The notes under the pieces were generated by a model. The model was given only the letters and a program-made list of their open reading frames with translations, did not search any database and was not told the DNA's origin. Shown here piece after piece: positions 43,060 through 51,785 of a DNA stretch of 64,000 nt; position 1 is the stretch's first letter, and each line of letters begins with the position of its first letter. This DNA is from Pseudonocardia cypriaca (GTDB taxonomy: Bacteria; Actinomycetota; Actinomycetes; Mycobacteriales; Pseudonocardiaceae), in NCBI RefSeq assembly GCF_006717045.1, contig NZ_VFPH01000002.1, positions 1,426,001 through 1,490,000 of the forward strand. The letters run 5' to 3'. Position numbers and translations under genes: made by a program.

Positions 43060-43871
43060 GACTCCTCCAGGGCGCGCACGTCGTCGAGGGTCCGGACGCC
43101 GCCCGCCGCCCCGGGCAGGCTCGCCAGCAGCGACGCGGTGTAGGGGTGCGTCGGCGCGGTGAACACCTGGTGGCGCTCCCCGTTCTCGACGAGCGCGCCG
43201 TCGCGCATCACCGCAACCCGGTCGGCGACGGCGCTCATCACGCCGAGGTCGTGGGTCACCAGCAGCACGGCGAGGCCCATCTCGCGGGCCAGGTCGCGCA
43301 GCAGGTGCAGCAGCCCGGCCTGGACCGTGACGTCGAGGGCGGTTGTCGGCTCGTCCGCGATGAGGACGGACGGCGAGCAGGCCAGCGCGATCGCGATGGC
43401 GATGCGCTGGCGCTGCCCGCCGGAGAACTGGTGCGGGAAGCGGCGCATGGCCCCGGCGGGATCCGGGATCCGCACGCGTTCGAGCAGCTCCACTGCGCGG
43501 GCGCGCGCAGCGGCCTTGTCGAGCCGGAGGTGGTGGCGCAGGTGGTCGGTGAGCTGCGTGGCCACCGACAGCATGGGGTGCAGGCTCGTCGACGGGTCCT
43601 GGAAGACCATCGCGATCTCGGTGCCGCGCAGGTCGTTGCGTTCTCGCGGCGTGAGCGCGAGCAGGTCGCGCCCGCCGAACGTGATGCTGCCCCCGACCCG
43701 CGCGCGGTCCGGGAGGAGGCCCATGACCGCCAGCCCGGTCATCGTCTTGCCCGAGCCGGACTCGCCCGCGAGGCCCTGGATCCGGCCCTCGTCGAGGTCG
43801 AGGTCGACGCCTCGCAGGATCTCGGTCTCCCCGATCCGCAGCGTGAGACCGCTGATCCGGAGCGCGGTCAC
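43056..43871 (-). CDS. dipeptide/oligopeptide ABC transporter ATP-binding protein (OppD type)
   Basis: 271 residues. Walker A is GESGSGKTM, Q-loop MVFQDPSTSLHP, signature FSGGQRQRIAIAIAL, Walker B VLIADEPTTALD and switch His LVTHDLGV. The C-terminal APTHPYTASLLASLPG is an OppD/DppD feature, although the usual Cys-rich iron-sulfur tail is absent, as in many actinobacterial forms. It starts at GTG 43871, overlapping the OppC stop. It forms a heterodimer with the next ATPase. Confidence 0.93.
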   Translation of the reverse strand: MTALRISGLTLRIGETEILRGVDLDLDEGRIQGLAGESGSGKTMTGLAVMGLLPDRARVGGSITFGGRDLLALTPRERNDLRGTEIAMVFQDPSTSLHPMLSVATQLTDHLRHHLRLDKAAARARAVELLERVRIPDPAGAMRRFPHQFSGGQRQRIAIAIALACSPSVLIADEPTTALDVTVQAGLLHLLRDLAREMGLAVLLVTHDLGVMSAVADRVAVMRDGALVENGERHQVFTAPTHPYTASLLASLPGAAGGVRTLDDVRALEES

Positions 43872-44752
43872 CGGGTCTCCGCCTTCCCGAGTACACCGGC
43901 CGTGCGCGGGTCCAGGGCGTCGCGCAGCGCGTCGCCGAGGAAGTTGAAGGCCATCACCACGGTCAGGATCGCGAGGCCCGGGAACACGCCGAGCCACCAC
44001 GAGTCGAAGTTCTGGATCGCCGCCGCGACCATCGAGCCCCACTCCGCGGTGGGGGGCTTCGCGCCCAGCCCGAGGAACGACAGCCCGGACAGCAGGAGCG
44101 TCGCCGTGCCGATGTCCAGGCTGGCGAGGATCAGCACCGGACCGGTGACCATCGGGACGATGTCGGTGCCGAGCGACCGCAGCGGCGAGAAGCCGAGCAG
44201 GCGGTCGGCCAGCACGAAGTCGGCCTGCCGGATGCCCACCACCAGCCCGCGTGTGACGCGCGCGTATGCGGGCCATGAGACGACGAGCGCCGCCAGCACC
44301 GCGTTCAGCAGGCTCGCACCGAGCGACGCCGCCACCACCATCGCGAGGATGACGGTCGGGAACGCCATCACGAGGTCGGTCAGGCGCATCACGGTCTCGT
44401 CGACCCACCGGCCGAAGAAGCCCGCGGCGAGCCCGAGGACGCCGCCGATCAGCACCGAGAGCGCGACGAGCAGGACGGCCAGCGGCATCGTCACCCGCGC
44501 GCCGGCCAGCACGCGGCTGAAGACGTCGCGGCCGAGCTCGTCGGTGCCGAAGAAGTGGGCACCGCTCGGCGCCTCCAGGCGCGGGAAGTCCTGGACGAGC
44601 GGGTCGTGCGGCCACAGCGCCGGACCCAGCACGGCGATGAGGATCCACACCAGCGCGACCGCGGCGCCGGTGATGCCCAGCGGGGTTCGCCACGCCTGCG
44701 GGATCCGCGCCCGGAACCGGGCGCGCAGCGGCCCGTCGGCGACGGTGCTCAT
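43868..44752 (-). CDS. dipeptide/oligopeptide ABC transporter permease (OppC/DppC type)
   Basis: 294 residues. An N-terminal helix (about 23-45) is followed by the periplasmic HFFGTDELGRDVFSRVLAGARV motif found in all OppC proteins. Five further helices carry the EAA-like loop near GTDIVPMVTGPV and the LSGLSFLGLGAKPPTAEWG region. It forms the channel with OppB. The ATG overlaps the OppB stop by 4 bases. Confidence 0.93.
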   Translation of the reverse strand: MSTVADGPLRARFRARIPQAWRTPLGITGAAVALVWILIAVLGPALWPHDPLVQDFPRLEAPSGAHFFGTDELGRDVFSRVLAGARVTMPLAVLLVALSVLIGGVLGLAAGFFGRWVDETVMRLTDLVMAFPTVILAMVVAASLGASLLNAVLAALVVSWPAYARVTRGLVVGIRQADFVLADRLLGFSPLRSLGTDIVPMVTGPVLILASLDIGTATLLLSGLSFLGLGAKPPTAEWGSMVAAAIQNFDSWWLGVFPGLAILTVVMAFNFLGDALRDALDPRTAGVLGKAETR

Positions 44753-45777
44753 GAGATCCGCACCCGCGGGTCGATGACCCCGTAGAGCAGGTCGACGACC
44801 AGGTTGATCACCAGGTAGATGATGCCGACGAACAGCCCGACGCCCATCACGGCGGGCAGGTCGAGGTGGGACGCGGCCTGGTAGGCGTATGACCCGAGAC
44901 CGGGCCAGGCGAAGATCTCCTCCACCAGCACGGTTCCCGAGAGCAGCGCGCCGAAGGCGAGGCCGACCACCGTCAGGATCGGCACCATCGCCGCGCGCAG
45001 CACGTACCGGAAGAGCACGGTCCGGCCGGGCAGGCCCTTGGCGCGCGCCGACCGGACGTAGTCCTGCTCCAGGACCTCCAGAACCGCGGAGCGGGTGAAG
45101 CGGGTGAGCAGGCCGACGGTGTAGAGCGTCAGCACCAGCGTGGGCAGCGTCAGGTGCGCCAGGGCGTCGCCGAACGTCTCCCACTCCCCCGCCAGGAGCG
45201 CATCGAGGGTGTAGAGGCCGGTGACGTGCGGCGGTGCTGTGGTCGCGGGCGCGAGGCGCCCCGAACCCGGCGCGAGGTCCAGCTGGAAGGAGAAGACGTA
45301 GAACGCGACCAGCGCGAGCCAGAACGTCGGCACCGAGATGCCGACCAGCGACACCACCCGCAGCGCGCTGTCGGTGAGCTGCCCGCGCCGGACGGCCGCG
45401 ATGACGCCGAAGCCGACGCCGATCAGCACCGACAGCACGATCGCGCCGATCGCGATCTCCAGCGTGGCGGGCACCGCCGACTGCAGGTCGGTGAGCACCG
45501 GCCGGTGCGTCTGCTGCGACTCACCGAGGTCGCCTCGCACGAGGTTGCCCAGGTAGGTCGCGTACTGGACGGGCAGCGGCCGGTCGAGCCCGTAGTGCGC
45601 CCGGTACGCCGCCACCGTGGCCGGGTTCTCCGCAGCGCGCTGCCCGAGGTTGGCCGCGACCGGGTCGCCCGGCACCAGGTTCGTGAGCACGAACGTCACC
45701 AGCGTGACGCCGACGATCAGCAGGGCCGAGACCCCGAGCCGGCGCAGCAGGTACCGGGCGAGCGGGTTACTGACCAC
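44749..45777 (-). CDS. dipeptide/oligopeptide ABC transporter permease (OppB/DppB type)
   Basis: 342 residues from GTG 45777, or 346 from GTG 45789. It shows the N-terminal RYLLRRLGVSALLIVGVTLV helix, then FVLTNLVPGDPV and YGLDRPLPVQY, which are standard for OppB, and the EAA-type loop YVRSARAKGLPGRTVLFRYV. It overlaps the end of the binding-protein gene by 11 bases, so translation is coupled; no separate ribosome site is clear. Six membrane segments. Confidence 0.91.
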   Translation of the reverse strand: MVSNPLARYLLRRLGVSALLIVGVTLVTFVLTNLVPGDPVAANLGQRAAENPATVAAYRAHYGLDRPLPVQYATYLGNLVRGDLGESQQTHRPVLTDLQSAVPATLEIAIGAIVLSVLIGVGFGVIAAVRRGQLTDSALRVVSLVGISVPTFWLALVAFYVFSFQLDLAPGSGRLAPATTAPPHVTGLYTLDALLAGEWETFGDALAHLTLPTLVLTLYTVGLLTRFTRSAVLEVLEQDYVRSARAKGLPGRTVLFRYVLRAAMVPILTVVGLAFGALLSGTVLVEEIFAWPGLGSYAYQAASHLDLPAVMGVGLFVGIIYLVINLVVDLLYGVIDPRVRIS

Positions 45778-47353
45778 CGGCGGCCGCACCGACGGCGCCG
45801 AGGTCCAGCGTCCAGATCGGGTTGTAGGCGGCGCCGGTCACCGATTTCGCCGTGACGATGTTGGTGGCCGGCTGGACCAGCGGGATGAACGGCCCGCCTG
45901 CGTTCAGACTGCGCTGGAACTCCTGGTACAGGTTCGCGCGCTCCGCCGGGTCGACGACAGATGCGGCGGCCTTGGCGGCGCGGTCGATGTCGGGCGCGGC
46001 GCTCGCCGGCCAGTTCGCGCGCTTGCCGATCAGTCCGTCCGGGGCGAAGGCCAGGTAGTTGGACGGGTCCGGGAAGTCCGGGCCCCAGTACCAGAGCCCC
46101 ATCTCCTCCTTGCCGTTGCGGTAGTTGTCGAGCTCGGTCGCGACCGGCGCCGGTGCCAGTTCGACCGTGATGCCGGCGGCGGCCAGCTGCGACTGCAGCC
46201 GCTCGGCGATGGTCTGGAAGCTCAGCCCGAGGAGTGTGAAGTCGCTCGGGTAGGCGAGCTTCGGCGTCTGGCCGTTGACGCCGCTCGCGGCCAGCGCGGC
46301 AGCGGCACCCGCCAGGTCCTGCTTCGGCGCCTCGCCGGCAGGCAGCGAGCCCGTGATCATCGTCGGGATCATGCTCGCCGGCTGCACCGACCCGGCGCCG
46401 GCGACCTGCAGCAGGCCCGCGTAGTCGATGGCCTTCTTCACGGCCGAGACGTACTGCTGGTTGCTGGTGGCGGTGGAGATGTCCGCGCCCTGGTTGAGGA
46501 ACAGGAAGATCGTGTACGCGGACGGGCCGCTGGTGACGGTCAACTTGCCCTGGTCGAGCCCGCTGACCTGGTCGCCGGACAGGTCGAGCGCCACCTGCGA
46601 ATCGCCCTTCTGGACGTTCAGCACCTGGGTGGCGGCCTGCACGTTGCGGATCACGATGGTGTCGTACGCGGGCTCGGCCGGCCCGTTGTACGCGGGGTTG
46701 CGCGCGAGCACCGCCTGGCTGGCGACGTCCAGCGACTTGAGCATGTACGGCCCGGACCCCGCCGACGTCCCGTTGAGGAACTTCTCCGCGCCGTCCTTGT
46801 CGTCCGTGGTGCCGCCGTTGGCGGTGACGACCTTCGAGTTGACGATCGACAGTGCCGGGTTGGGCAGGATGTACGGCAGGGCGGCGTTCGGCTCGGCGCT
46901 GGTGAGCACCACCGTCGAGTCGTCCTTCTTGGCGACCGTCACGCCGTCGAGCAGGAACGACGGGTTGCCCTTCACGCCGATCACCCGCTGCAGCGAGAAG
47001 ACGACGTCGTCGGCGGTGACGGGGCTGCCGTCGGAGAACACCCGCCCCGTGGCGAGCGTCAGGGTGAGCGTCCTGGCGTCGGGCGACAGCTCGTAGGCGG
47101 ACGCGAGGCCCGGCGCGGGCGTGCCGAGGTCGTCGCCTTCGAACGTCAGCAGCGTCTCGTACATCCCGTGCGTGAGCATCTGCCCGGTGAGCTCGTACTC
47201 GCGGGCCGGGTCGACGGTTTTGAGGTCGAACGTCGAGTCGATCACCAGGGTCGGGCCGGACCGGCCCGCGGACCCTCCCGAGCCGCAGGCCGCCACGGCG
47301 AGCACGACCGCCACCGCGGCGGCGAGCGCTCCGGAACGCCTCGCACCGAACAT
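45767..47353 (-). CDS. ABC transporter substrate-binding lipoprotein, family 5 (peptide/nickel/opine type)
   Basis: 528 residues from ATG 47353, with GGAGG 5 bases upstream. A signal peptide (GALAAAVAVVLAVAAC, lipobox VAAC) precedes a family 5 binding domain: LVIDSTFDLKTVDPAREYEL, the GRVFSDGSPVTADDVVFSLQ block from about 105, and FNEYW-region equivalents. These proteins bind dipeptides, oligopeptides or opines in a large cleft. It is the first gene of the operon, 165 bp from a divergent Lrp/AsnC regulator, which suggests an amino-acid-derived ligand. Confidence 0.92.
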   Translation of the reverse strand: MFGARRSGALAAAVAVVLAVAACGSGGSAGRSGPTLVIDSTFDLKTVDPAREYELTGQMLTHGMYETLLTFEGDDLGTPAPGLASAYELSPDARTLTLTLATGRVFSDGSPVTADDVVFSLQRVIGVKGNPSFLLDGVTVAKKDDSTVVLTSAEPNAALPYILPNPALSIVNSKVVTANGGTTDDKDGAEKFLNGTSAGSGPYMLKSLDVASQAVLARNPAYNGPAEPAYDTIVIRNVQAATQVLNVQKGDSQVALDLSGDQVSGLDQGKLTVTSGPSAYTIFLFLNQGADISTATSNQQYVSAVKKAIDYAGLLQVAGAGSVQPASMIPTMITGSLPAGEAPKQDLAGAAAALAASGVNGQTPKLAYPSDFTLLGLSFQTIAERLQSQLAAAGITVELAPAPVATELDNYRNGKEEMGLWYWGPDFPDPSNYLAFAPDGLIGKRANWPASAAPDIDRAAKAAASVVDPAERANLYQEFQRSLNAGGPFIPLVQPATNIVTAKSVTGAAYNPIWTLDLGAVGAAAGGQ

Positions 47354-47415
47354 GTGCACCTCCACGCAGAACTGTCTCGCCACCAGCTCGCGGTCGGCGC
47401 TGCGAACTCGCGTCC

Positions 47416-47465
47416 ACTGGACGATTCGGCGGGTATCATGCGACATTGGCTGCAGTTCGTCCAGT
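47416..47465. promoter_or_regulatory. inverted-repeat operator between the peptide transporter and the AsnC/Lrp gene
   Basis: ACTGGACGA (47416-47424) and TCGTCCAGT (47457-47465) are perfect inverted 9-mers with centres 41 bp apart, about four helical turns. A third related half-site (CCAGACGA) lies at about 47480-47487. AsnC/Lrp proteins bind as multimers to such spaced sites. The position in the divergent promoter region supports control of both genes. Confidence 0.55.
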
Positions 47466-47518
47466 AGCGACCCGAATGGCCAGACGAAATCACAGCCAAC
47501 GAATGAGGGGGTCCCGGA

Positions 47519-48106
47519 GTGTCCAGAGGCCCGGAGTCGGACGACCCTCCTGCTGGACGAATCGCCGACCTGGACGAGACCGACCAGCGGATCCTGGCCG
47601 GACTTCGCGACAACGGCCGCGTCTCCATGTCCGCCCTCGCCGAGCAGGTCGGCGTCTCCCGGGCAACCGTCTACACCCGCGTCGAGAACATGGTGGCGCG
47701 CGGCGTGATCACCGGGTTCAGCGCACGGGTCGACCCGCGCAAGGTCGGTTTCGGGATCTGCACGCTCGTGTTCGTCACGGTCCGGCCGCAGTCGTGGAAG
47801 AGCTTCCGGGGCCGGGTCGTGGAGATGCCGCAGGTCGAGTACTGCGCGGTCACCACCGGCCAGCACGACGCGATGCTGCTCGTCCGCGGGCGGGACGTCG
47901 CGGAGGTGCACGAGTTCGTCACCGAGGCGCTGTCGGTACTGCCCGAGATCAAGGCCGTGGAGTCGGTGCTCGTGATGGACGAGGTGGTGAGCCGGGCGTT
48001 CCTGCTGCCGGACGACATCCCCGCACCGGCCGCTACCACCCAGCAGGTGGGGATGACCCGCTTCATCCGGGCAGGCGACGGGCACGCGGGGCTCGAGTCG
48101 CTCTGA
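47519..48106 (+). CDS. Lrp/AsnC family transcriptional regulator
   Basis: 195 residues from GTG 47519. The N-terminal helix-turn-helix (LDETDQRILAGLRDNGRVSM, then LAEQVGVSRATVYTRVENM) is followed by a RAM-type alpha-beta domain (VFVTVRPQSWKSFRG, YCAVTTGQHDAMLLVRG), where amino acids bind. The C-terminus is longer than usual by about 40 residues. It probably senses an amino acid and controls the divergent oligopeptide transporter through the inverted repeat between them. Confidence 0.9.
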   Translation: MSRGPESDDPPAGRIADLDETDQRILAGLRDNGRVSMSALAEQVGVSRATVYTRVENMVARGVITGFSARVDPRKVGFGICTLVFVTVRPQSWKSFRGRVVEMPQVEYCAVTTGQHDAMLLVRGRDVAEVHEFVTEALSVLPEIKAVESVLVMDEVVSRAFLLPDDIPAPAATTQQVGMTRFIRAGDGHAGLESL

Positions 48107-48181
48107 GGAGCCGCTCATCTGGATACGCTCATTGATGAGTGTTCCAACTATGAGTGCTTCACGGAGGATGGTTGGCCGCTC

Positions 48182-48565
48182 GTCGGCACATCATCCTGGA
48201 CGAGCTGGCGTGGGCGGGCGATCGAGCCGGTGATCAGGGAGTCGTTGCGCCGCCTCCCCGACGTGCTACCTCACAGCACTGCGGTCATCGGCGGCTTCTG
48301 GACCCGCACCAACGATCCGGAGATCGACATCGTGGGCGCCGACCGCGAGCCGGTGGCCGAGCGGATCACGTGCGTCGGATCGGTCAAGTGGCTCGAGAAC
48401 CGCGCGTTCGACGCCCGCGACCTCGCCCGGCTCATCGTGCACCGCAGCCGGCTGCCCGGCGCCGACGACTCGACGCCGCTGGTCGCCGTGAGCCGGGGTG
48501 GAGCCGCCGTCGACGGTGTGGTCCCGCTCGGCCCGGAGGACCTCCTCGGGGCCTGGCAGGCGTAG
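48182..48565 (+). pseudogene. truncated DUF234-type AAA ATPase, C-terminal part only
   Basis: The frame reads TSWRGRAIEPVIRESLRRLP, then GGFWTRTNDPEIDIVGADRE, SVKWLENRAFDARDLARLIV and PLVAVSRGG. This is the nuclease-like DUF234 C-terminal domain found on archaeal-type AAA ATPases of about 450 residues. The ATPase domain is missing: the frame is closed at the stop of the Lrp gene. A GTG at 48230 could start a 111-residue protein. I read it as a 5'-deleted remnant. A short inverted repeat (CTCATTGATGAG) lies just upstream. Confidence 0.65.
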
Positions 48566-48569
48566 CGCC

Positions 48570-49496
48570 TCAGGCGAGCACCGCGACGATGCCGAAGAGC
48601 ACGGGCACGCTGATCACGGTGGTGCTCAGCGCCGCGTCCCGCCCCAGCACGACGCCCTGGTCGAACCGCACCGCGTAGCCGAACACGTTCTGCGCCGTCG
48701 GCAGGGCCGCGCAGACCACCACCGCGAGCAACGCGTGCCCCTCGAGCCCGAGCACGAGGCCCACGAGCAGCGCCAGCAACGGGTGCACGACGCACTTGAG
48801 CAGCAGCACCGACGCCAGGAGCGGCGCCGTCTCCCCCGCTCCCGGGCGCTTCGCCCCGCACAGGGAGATCCCGAACGCGAGCAGCATCCCGGGCACCGCC
48901 AGGTCCGAGATCAGCTCGATCGGGGCGATCACCGTCTCCGGCGGACGCAGCCCGGTGGCCGACGCCGTGATCCCCGCGGCCGTCGCGAGCGCGATCGGGT
49001 TTCGCAGCGGCGCGGTCACCATCCGCCACAACGGCGGCCGGGCGCCGTCCGCCCGCTCGGACAGCACCCCGAGGAGTGTCGTGAAGAACGGGGTGAGCAC
49101 CGCGAGCTGGAACACCAGCACCGGGACGGCCTCGGCCACGTTGCCCAGCGCGTAGGTCGCGATCGGCAGCCCGAGGTTCCCCGCGTTGACGTAGCCGCTC
49201 GCCATCGCACCCACTGCGGTCTCCCCCGCCGGCCTGCGGCGCAGCAACCCGACCGGGACGTAGAGCAGGCACGCCAGCACGCTCGTCACGGCGGTGACGA
49301 CGAGGCCCTCGGAGAACACGACCGTCACGTCCGTGCGGGCGAGGGTGCTGAACAGCAGCGCGGGCGACGCGACGAAGAACGCCGCCCGGGAGAGCACCTG
49401 GGTGGCGGAGGGCCCGAGCACGCCTGCGCGACCGACCACGTAGCCGACCGCGACGACGACCCCGATCACGACGAAGGCGTCGAGCACCCCGTTCAC
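48570..49496 (-). CDS. AEC-family transporter (auxin efflux carrier type)
   Basis: 308 residues from GTG 49496, with ten hydrophobic segments. GYVNAGNLGLPIATYALG is the central conserved motif of AEC carriers, followed by LRNPIALATAAG and FGISLCGAKR. Bacterial members transport malate, malonate or other carboxylates. The gene ends 5 bp from the convergent DUF234 remnant. No regulator is adjacent. Confidence 0.9.
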   Translation of the reverse strand: MNGVLDAFVVIGVVVAVGYVVGRAGVLGPSATQVLSRAAFFVASPALLFSTLARTDVTVVFSEGLVVTAVTSVLACLLYVPVGLLRRRPAGETAVGAMASGYVNAGNLGLPIATYALGNVAEAVPVLVFQLAVLTPFFTTLLGVLSERADGARPPLWRMVTAPLRNPIALATAAGITASATGLRPPETVIAPIELISDLAVPGMLLAFGISLCGAKRPGAGETAPLLASVLLLKCVVHPLLALLVGLVLGLEGHALLAVVVCAALPTAQNVFGYAVRFDQGVVLGRDAALSTTVISVPVLFGIVAVLA

Positions 49497-49599
49497 GCAG
49501 CAGTCACGTCTGACCAGGGTAGAGCTGTGACGGGGGTCAAACCGGGTCGCGCTGGTCGAGCGGATCCCGGAGGCCGCCGCCGTCCCGGCGCGGTGGGCC

Positions 49600-49713
49600 T
49601 CAGCTGCCCCAGATGTCCTCCAGGAACCGGTCGCGGGCACTCATATCGGCGAGCCGGAACGGCGCGAGTCCGGTGCCCGCGCCGACCATGATCATCGGGA
49701 CGGCCGGGTCGGC
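49600..49713 (-). pseudogene. relic of a cytochrome P450 reductase-type flavoprotein (CYP102-like C-terminus)
   Basis: The minus strand reads VPMIMVGAGTGLAPFR directly joined to MSARDRFLEDIWGS and a stop. The first part is the NADPH-binding motif of diflavin reductases (GPGTGxAPFR). The second matches the extreme C-terminus of fused P450/reductases (RYxxDVW-type). About 130 residues that normally lie between them, and everything upstream, are missing. It overlaps the 3' end of the next gene upstream. A deletion scar is the best reading. Confidence 0.6.
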
Positions 49714-50435
49714 CTCATCCGTTCGGGCGCGGTGGGCCGACCCGCGCGAAGCAGTAGGACGACGCTCACGATCACCACCCAGGCCGGGAACACCAGGAGG
49801 ACCACTGGGTGGTACGTCGTGCTGACCAGCAGGAACGCCGCGGCCAGGTAGCCGATGACGGCCAACCAGCGCGGCAGGAGGCCGGCCGCACCCGCCATGC
49901 CGATGGTCGTGATCATGTACATGCCGGCCATGCGGCCGCCGAAGACGAACATCAGGCCGTAGCCGACGGCTGCCAGTGCCCTCGCCACGTCCGGTGCCGG
50001 CAGTGGGGTCACCTGGAAGACGACGAGCAGGGACACCGCTCCGACAGCGGCCGAGCCGACGAGCATCATGCAGAGGAACAGCAGGCCCGCGGCCATCTGC
50101 AGCCACGCCTGCACGGGTGAGAACGGCCGCGGCACCGCCTGGAACATCGCCCTCGTGGCCGAGAGGTGCCACAGCAGCGCGATTCCGGCGAACGGCACGA
50201 CGGTGAGCCCGAGGGTGGCCAGTGCGTCACCGCCACCGCGGTAGAACGCCTCGTAGACCGGGTCGGGGTCCCGCAATGTGGGCGCGCGTTGCACCAGCAC
50301 CATGGCCAACACGAACAGTGCGGCGAAGACGATGCCGGCCAGTGCGCTCATCCGCCCGAGGGCTCGCGCCTGGCGCCACCGCGCGTCGATCGCTGCCTCG
50401 GCGCCGGGTTCTGGGCGCTGCGGGGTCTCGCCCAT
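49692..50435 (-). CDS. hypothetical integral membrane protein
   Basis: 247 residues. After a hydrophilic N-terminus (about 30 residues) there are six membrane helices (SALAGIVFAALFVLAMVLVQ, GLTVVPFAGIALLWHLSATR, AGLLFLCMMLVGSAAVGAVS and others), with a Met-rich segment GRMAGMYMITTIGMAG in the middle. No family is recognised. Its C-terminus overlaps the P450-reductase relic, so the original stop may have been altered by the same deletion. Confidence 0.7.
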   Translation of the reverse strand: MGETPQRPEPGAEAAIDARWRQARALGRMSALAGIVFAALFVLAMVLVQRAPTLRDPDPVYEAFYRGGGDALATLGLTVVPFAGIALLWHLSATRAMFQAVPRPFSPVQAWLQMAAGLLFLCMMLVGSAAVGAVSLLVVFQVTPLPAPDVARALAAVGYGLMFVFGGRMAGMYMITTIGMAGAAGLLPRWLAVIGYLAAAFLLVSTTYHPVVLLVFPAWVVIVSVVLLLRAGRPTAPERMRPTRPSR

Positions 50436-50569
50436 GTCGCCTCCCGGGCAGGTCGCCCGTCGGGTGTAGCGCCGGTCCGACGGCCGGTCAAGGCAATCCG
50501 GCCGCGCGGCGGGCGGTGAGTAGGCCGGTCAGCCGCACGCGGGCCGCCGGGCGCACGGTTTTGTCCCCC

Positions 50570-51052
50570 ATGGGGAACGGGCACTCGCTGGGCGTGGCGA
50601 CGACCAGGACGACCCGGTGGGCGACGGCACGTGCAGGCGCTCGGGGGCTGGTCGGTGCGATGGCGATGACCGGCCTCCGCACGGTCACCGCGGCGGTCGG
50701 ACGGCGCGAGCAGAGCCCTCCGGAGGCCATCGTGGAGGAGAAGGCTCCCGCGCTGGTGCGGCGGCTGCCGGAGCGGACGCGGGGAGCGGTGATCGAGGCG
50801 GCGCACTGGACGTACGGCACCGGTGGTGGGCTGGTGTTCGGGCTGCTCCCGCCCGAGGTGCGCAGGCACCCGGCCGCAGGCCCGGCGTACGGCCTCGCGA
50901 TCTGGCTGGCCTTCGAGCTCGGGATCGCGCCCGTCCTGGGCGTCCGCCACGTCCGGGACCGGCGCGTGCTGTGGCGCGCGCTGCTGGCGCTAGACCACGT
51001 CCTCTACGGGGTCGTCGTGGCCGGGCAGCTGGCGCCGGAGCGGCCGAGGTGA
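50570..51052 (+). CDS. small membrane protein, YagU/DUF1440-like
   Basis: 160 residues from ATG 50570; a later GTG is possible. An N-terminal amphipathic region (GLVGAMAMTGLRTVTAAVGR) is followed by hydrophobic helices with TYGTGGGLVFGLLPPEVRRH and PAYGLAIWLAFELGIAPVLG. This resembles YagU/DUF1440 inner-membrane proteins linked to acid tolerance, but the match is by pattern only. It stands 133 bp before the sigma factor gene. Confidence 0.6.
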   Translation: MGNGHSLGVATTRTTRWATARAGARGLVGAMAMTGLRTVTAAVGRREQSPPEAIVEEKAPALVRRLPERTRGAVIEAAHWTYGTGGGLVFGLLPPEVRRHPAAGPAYGLAIWLAFELGIAPVLGVRHVRDRRVLWRALLALDHVLYGVVVAGQLAPERPR

Positions 51053-51185
51053 TCAAGCGCTGAACCGCCTCGTCGACCGAGCCGTGTAACGGTCCGGCGG
51101 CGCCCGGCGCTGCCGGTCCGGACGGCTCCGGGCGGCGCTCCCCCACGCACCTGCCCTACCGTCCCGGAAAGGACGTGGAGGACGT

Positions 51186-51785
51186 GTGCGCGCAGCCGCG
51201 GGCGAAGTGATCCCACCGCGAGTCGAGACGGACCTGGAAGGAGCGCTCCGGGCGGCCTCCCGCGGCGAGGAGGCCGGGTTCGTGGCCCTGTACCGCGACC
51301 TGCAGCCCCGTCTGCTGCGGTACGCCACGGCGCTGATCGGGGCCGAGGCGGAGGACGTCACGGCGGAGACGTGGTTGCAGGTGGCCCGGGACCTGCGCGG
51401 CTTCGAGGGCGACCTCGACGGCTTCCGCGGGTGGGTCAGCACGATCTGTCGCAACCGGGCGATGGACTGGGCCCGTACCCGCAGTCGGCGGCCCGCCGAC
51501 CCGACCGAGATGGGCACCCTCGCCGAGCACCCGGACTCCACGGACGCGCACGGGTCGGCCGTGGAGGGGATGTCGACCCGGTGGGCGATGGCCCAGATCC
51601 TCGCGCTGCCGCAGACCGAGGCCGAGGCCGTCCTGCTGCGCGCTGTCGTCGGGCTCGACGCGCCCACCGCGGCCAAGGTGCTCGGCAAGCGCCCCGGGGC
51701 GGTCCGGGTGGCCGCCCACCGCGGCCTGAAGAAGCTCGCCGAGGCGATCCGCAACGACGACTGGACGGGTGAGGGCGATGCGTAA
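51186..51785 (+). CDS. ECF-type RNA polymerase sigma factor
   Basis: 199 residues from GTG 51186. The sigma-2 region includes YRDLQPRLLRYATALIGAEA, EDVTAETWLQVARDL and WVSTICRNRAMDWAR (DNA-melting and -10 recognition), and the sigma-4 region includes LPQTEAEAVLLRAVVGLDAP and VRVAAHRGLKKL (-35 recognition). A GTAACGG element about 95 bp upstream is shared with a secreted-protein gene and may mark its promoter. It overlaps the next gene by 8 bases, the usual arrangement with an anti-sigma factor. Confidence 0.9.
   Translation: MRAAAGEVIPPRVETDLEGALRAASRGEEAGFVALYRDLQPRLLRYATALIGAEAEDVTAETWLQVARDLRGFEGDLDGFRGWVSTICRNRAMDWARTRSRRPADPTEMGTLAEHPDSTDAHGSAVEGMSTRWAMAQILALPQTEAEAVLLRAVVGLDAPTAAKVLGKRPGAVRVAAHRGLKKLAEAIRNDDWTGEGDA

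Noticed and set aside
45617..47467. Open frame of about 600 codons opposite the peptide-binding lipoprotein gene
   Set aside because: Antisense shadow; the lipoprotein on the other strand has a signal peptide, lipobox and ribosome site.
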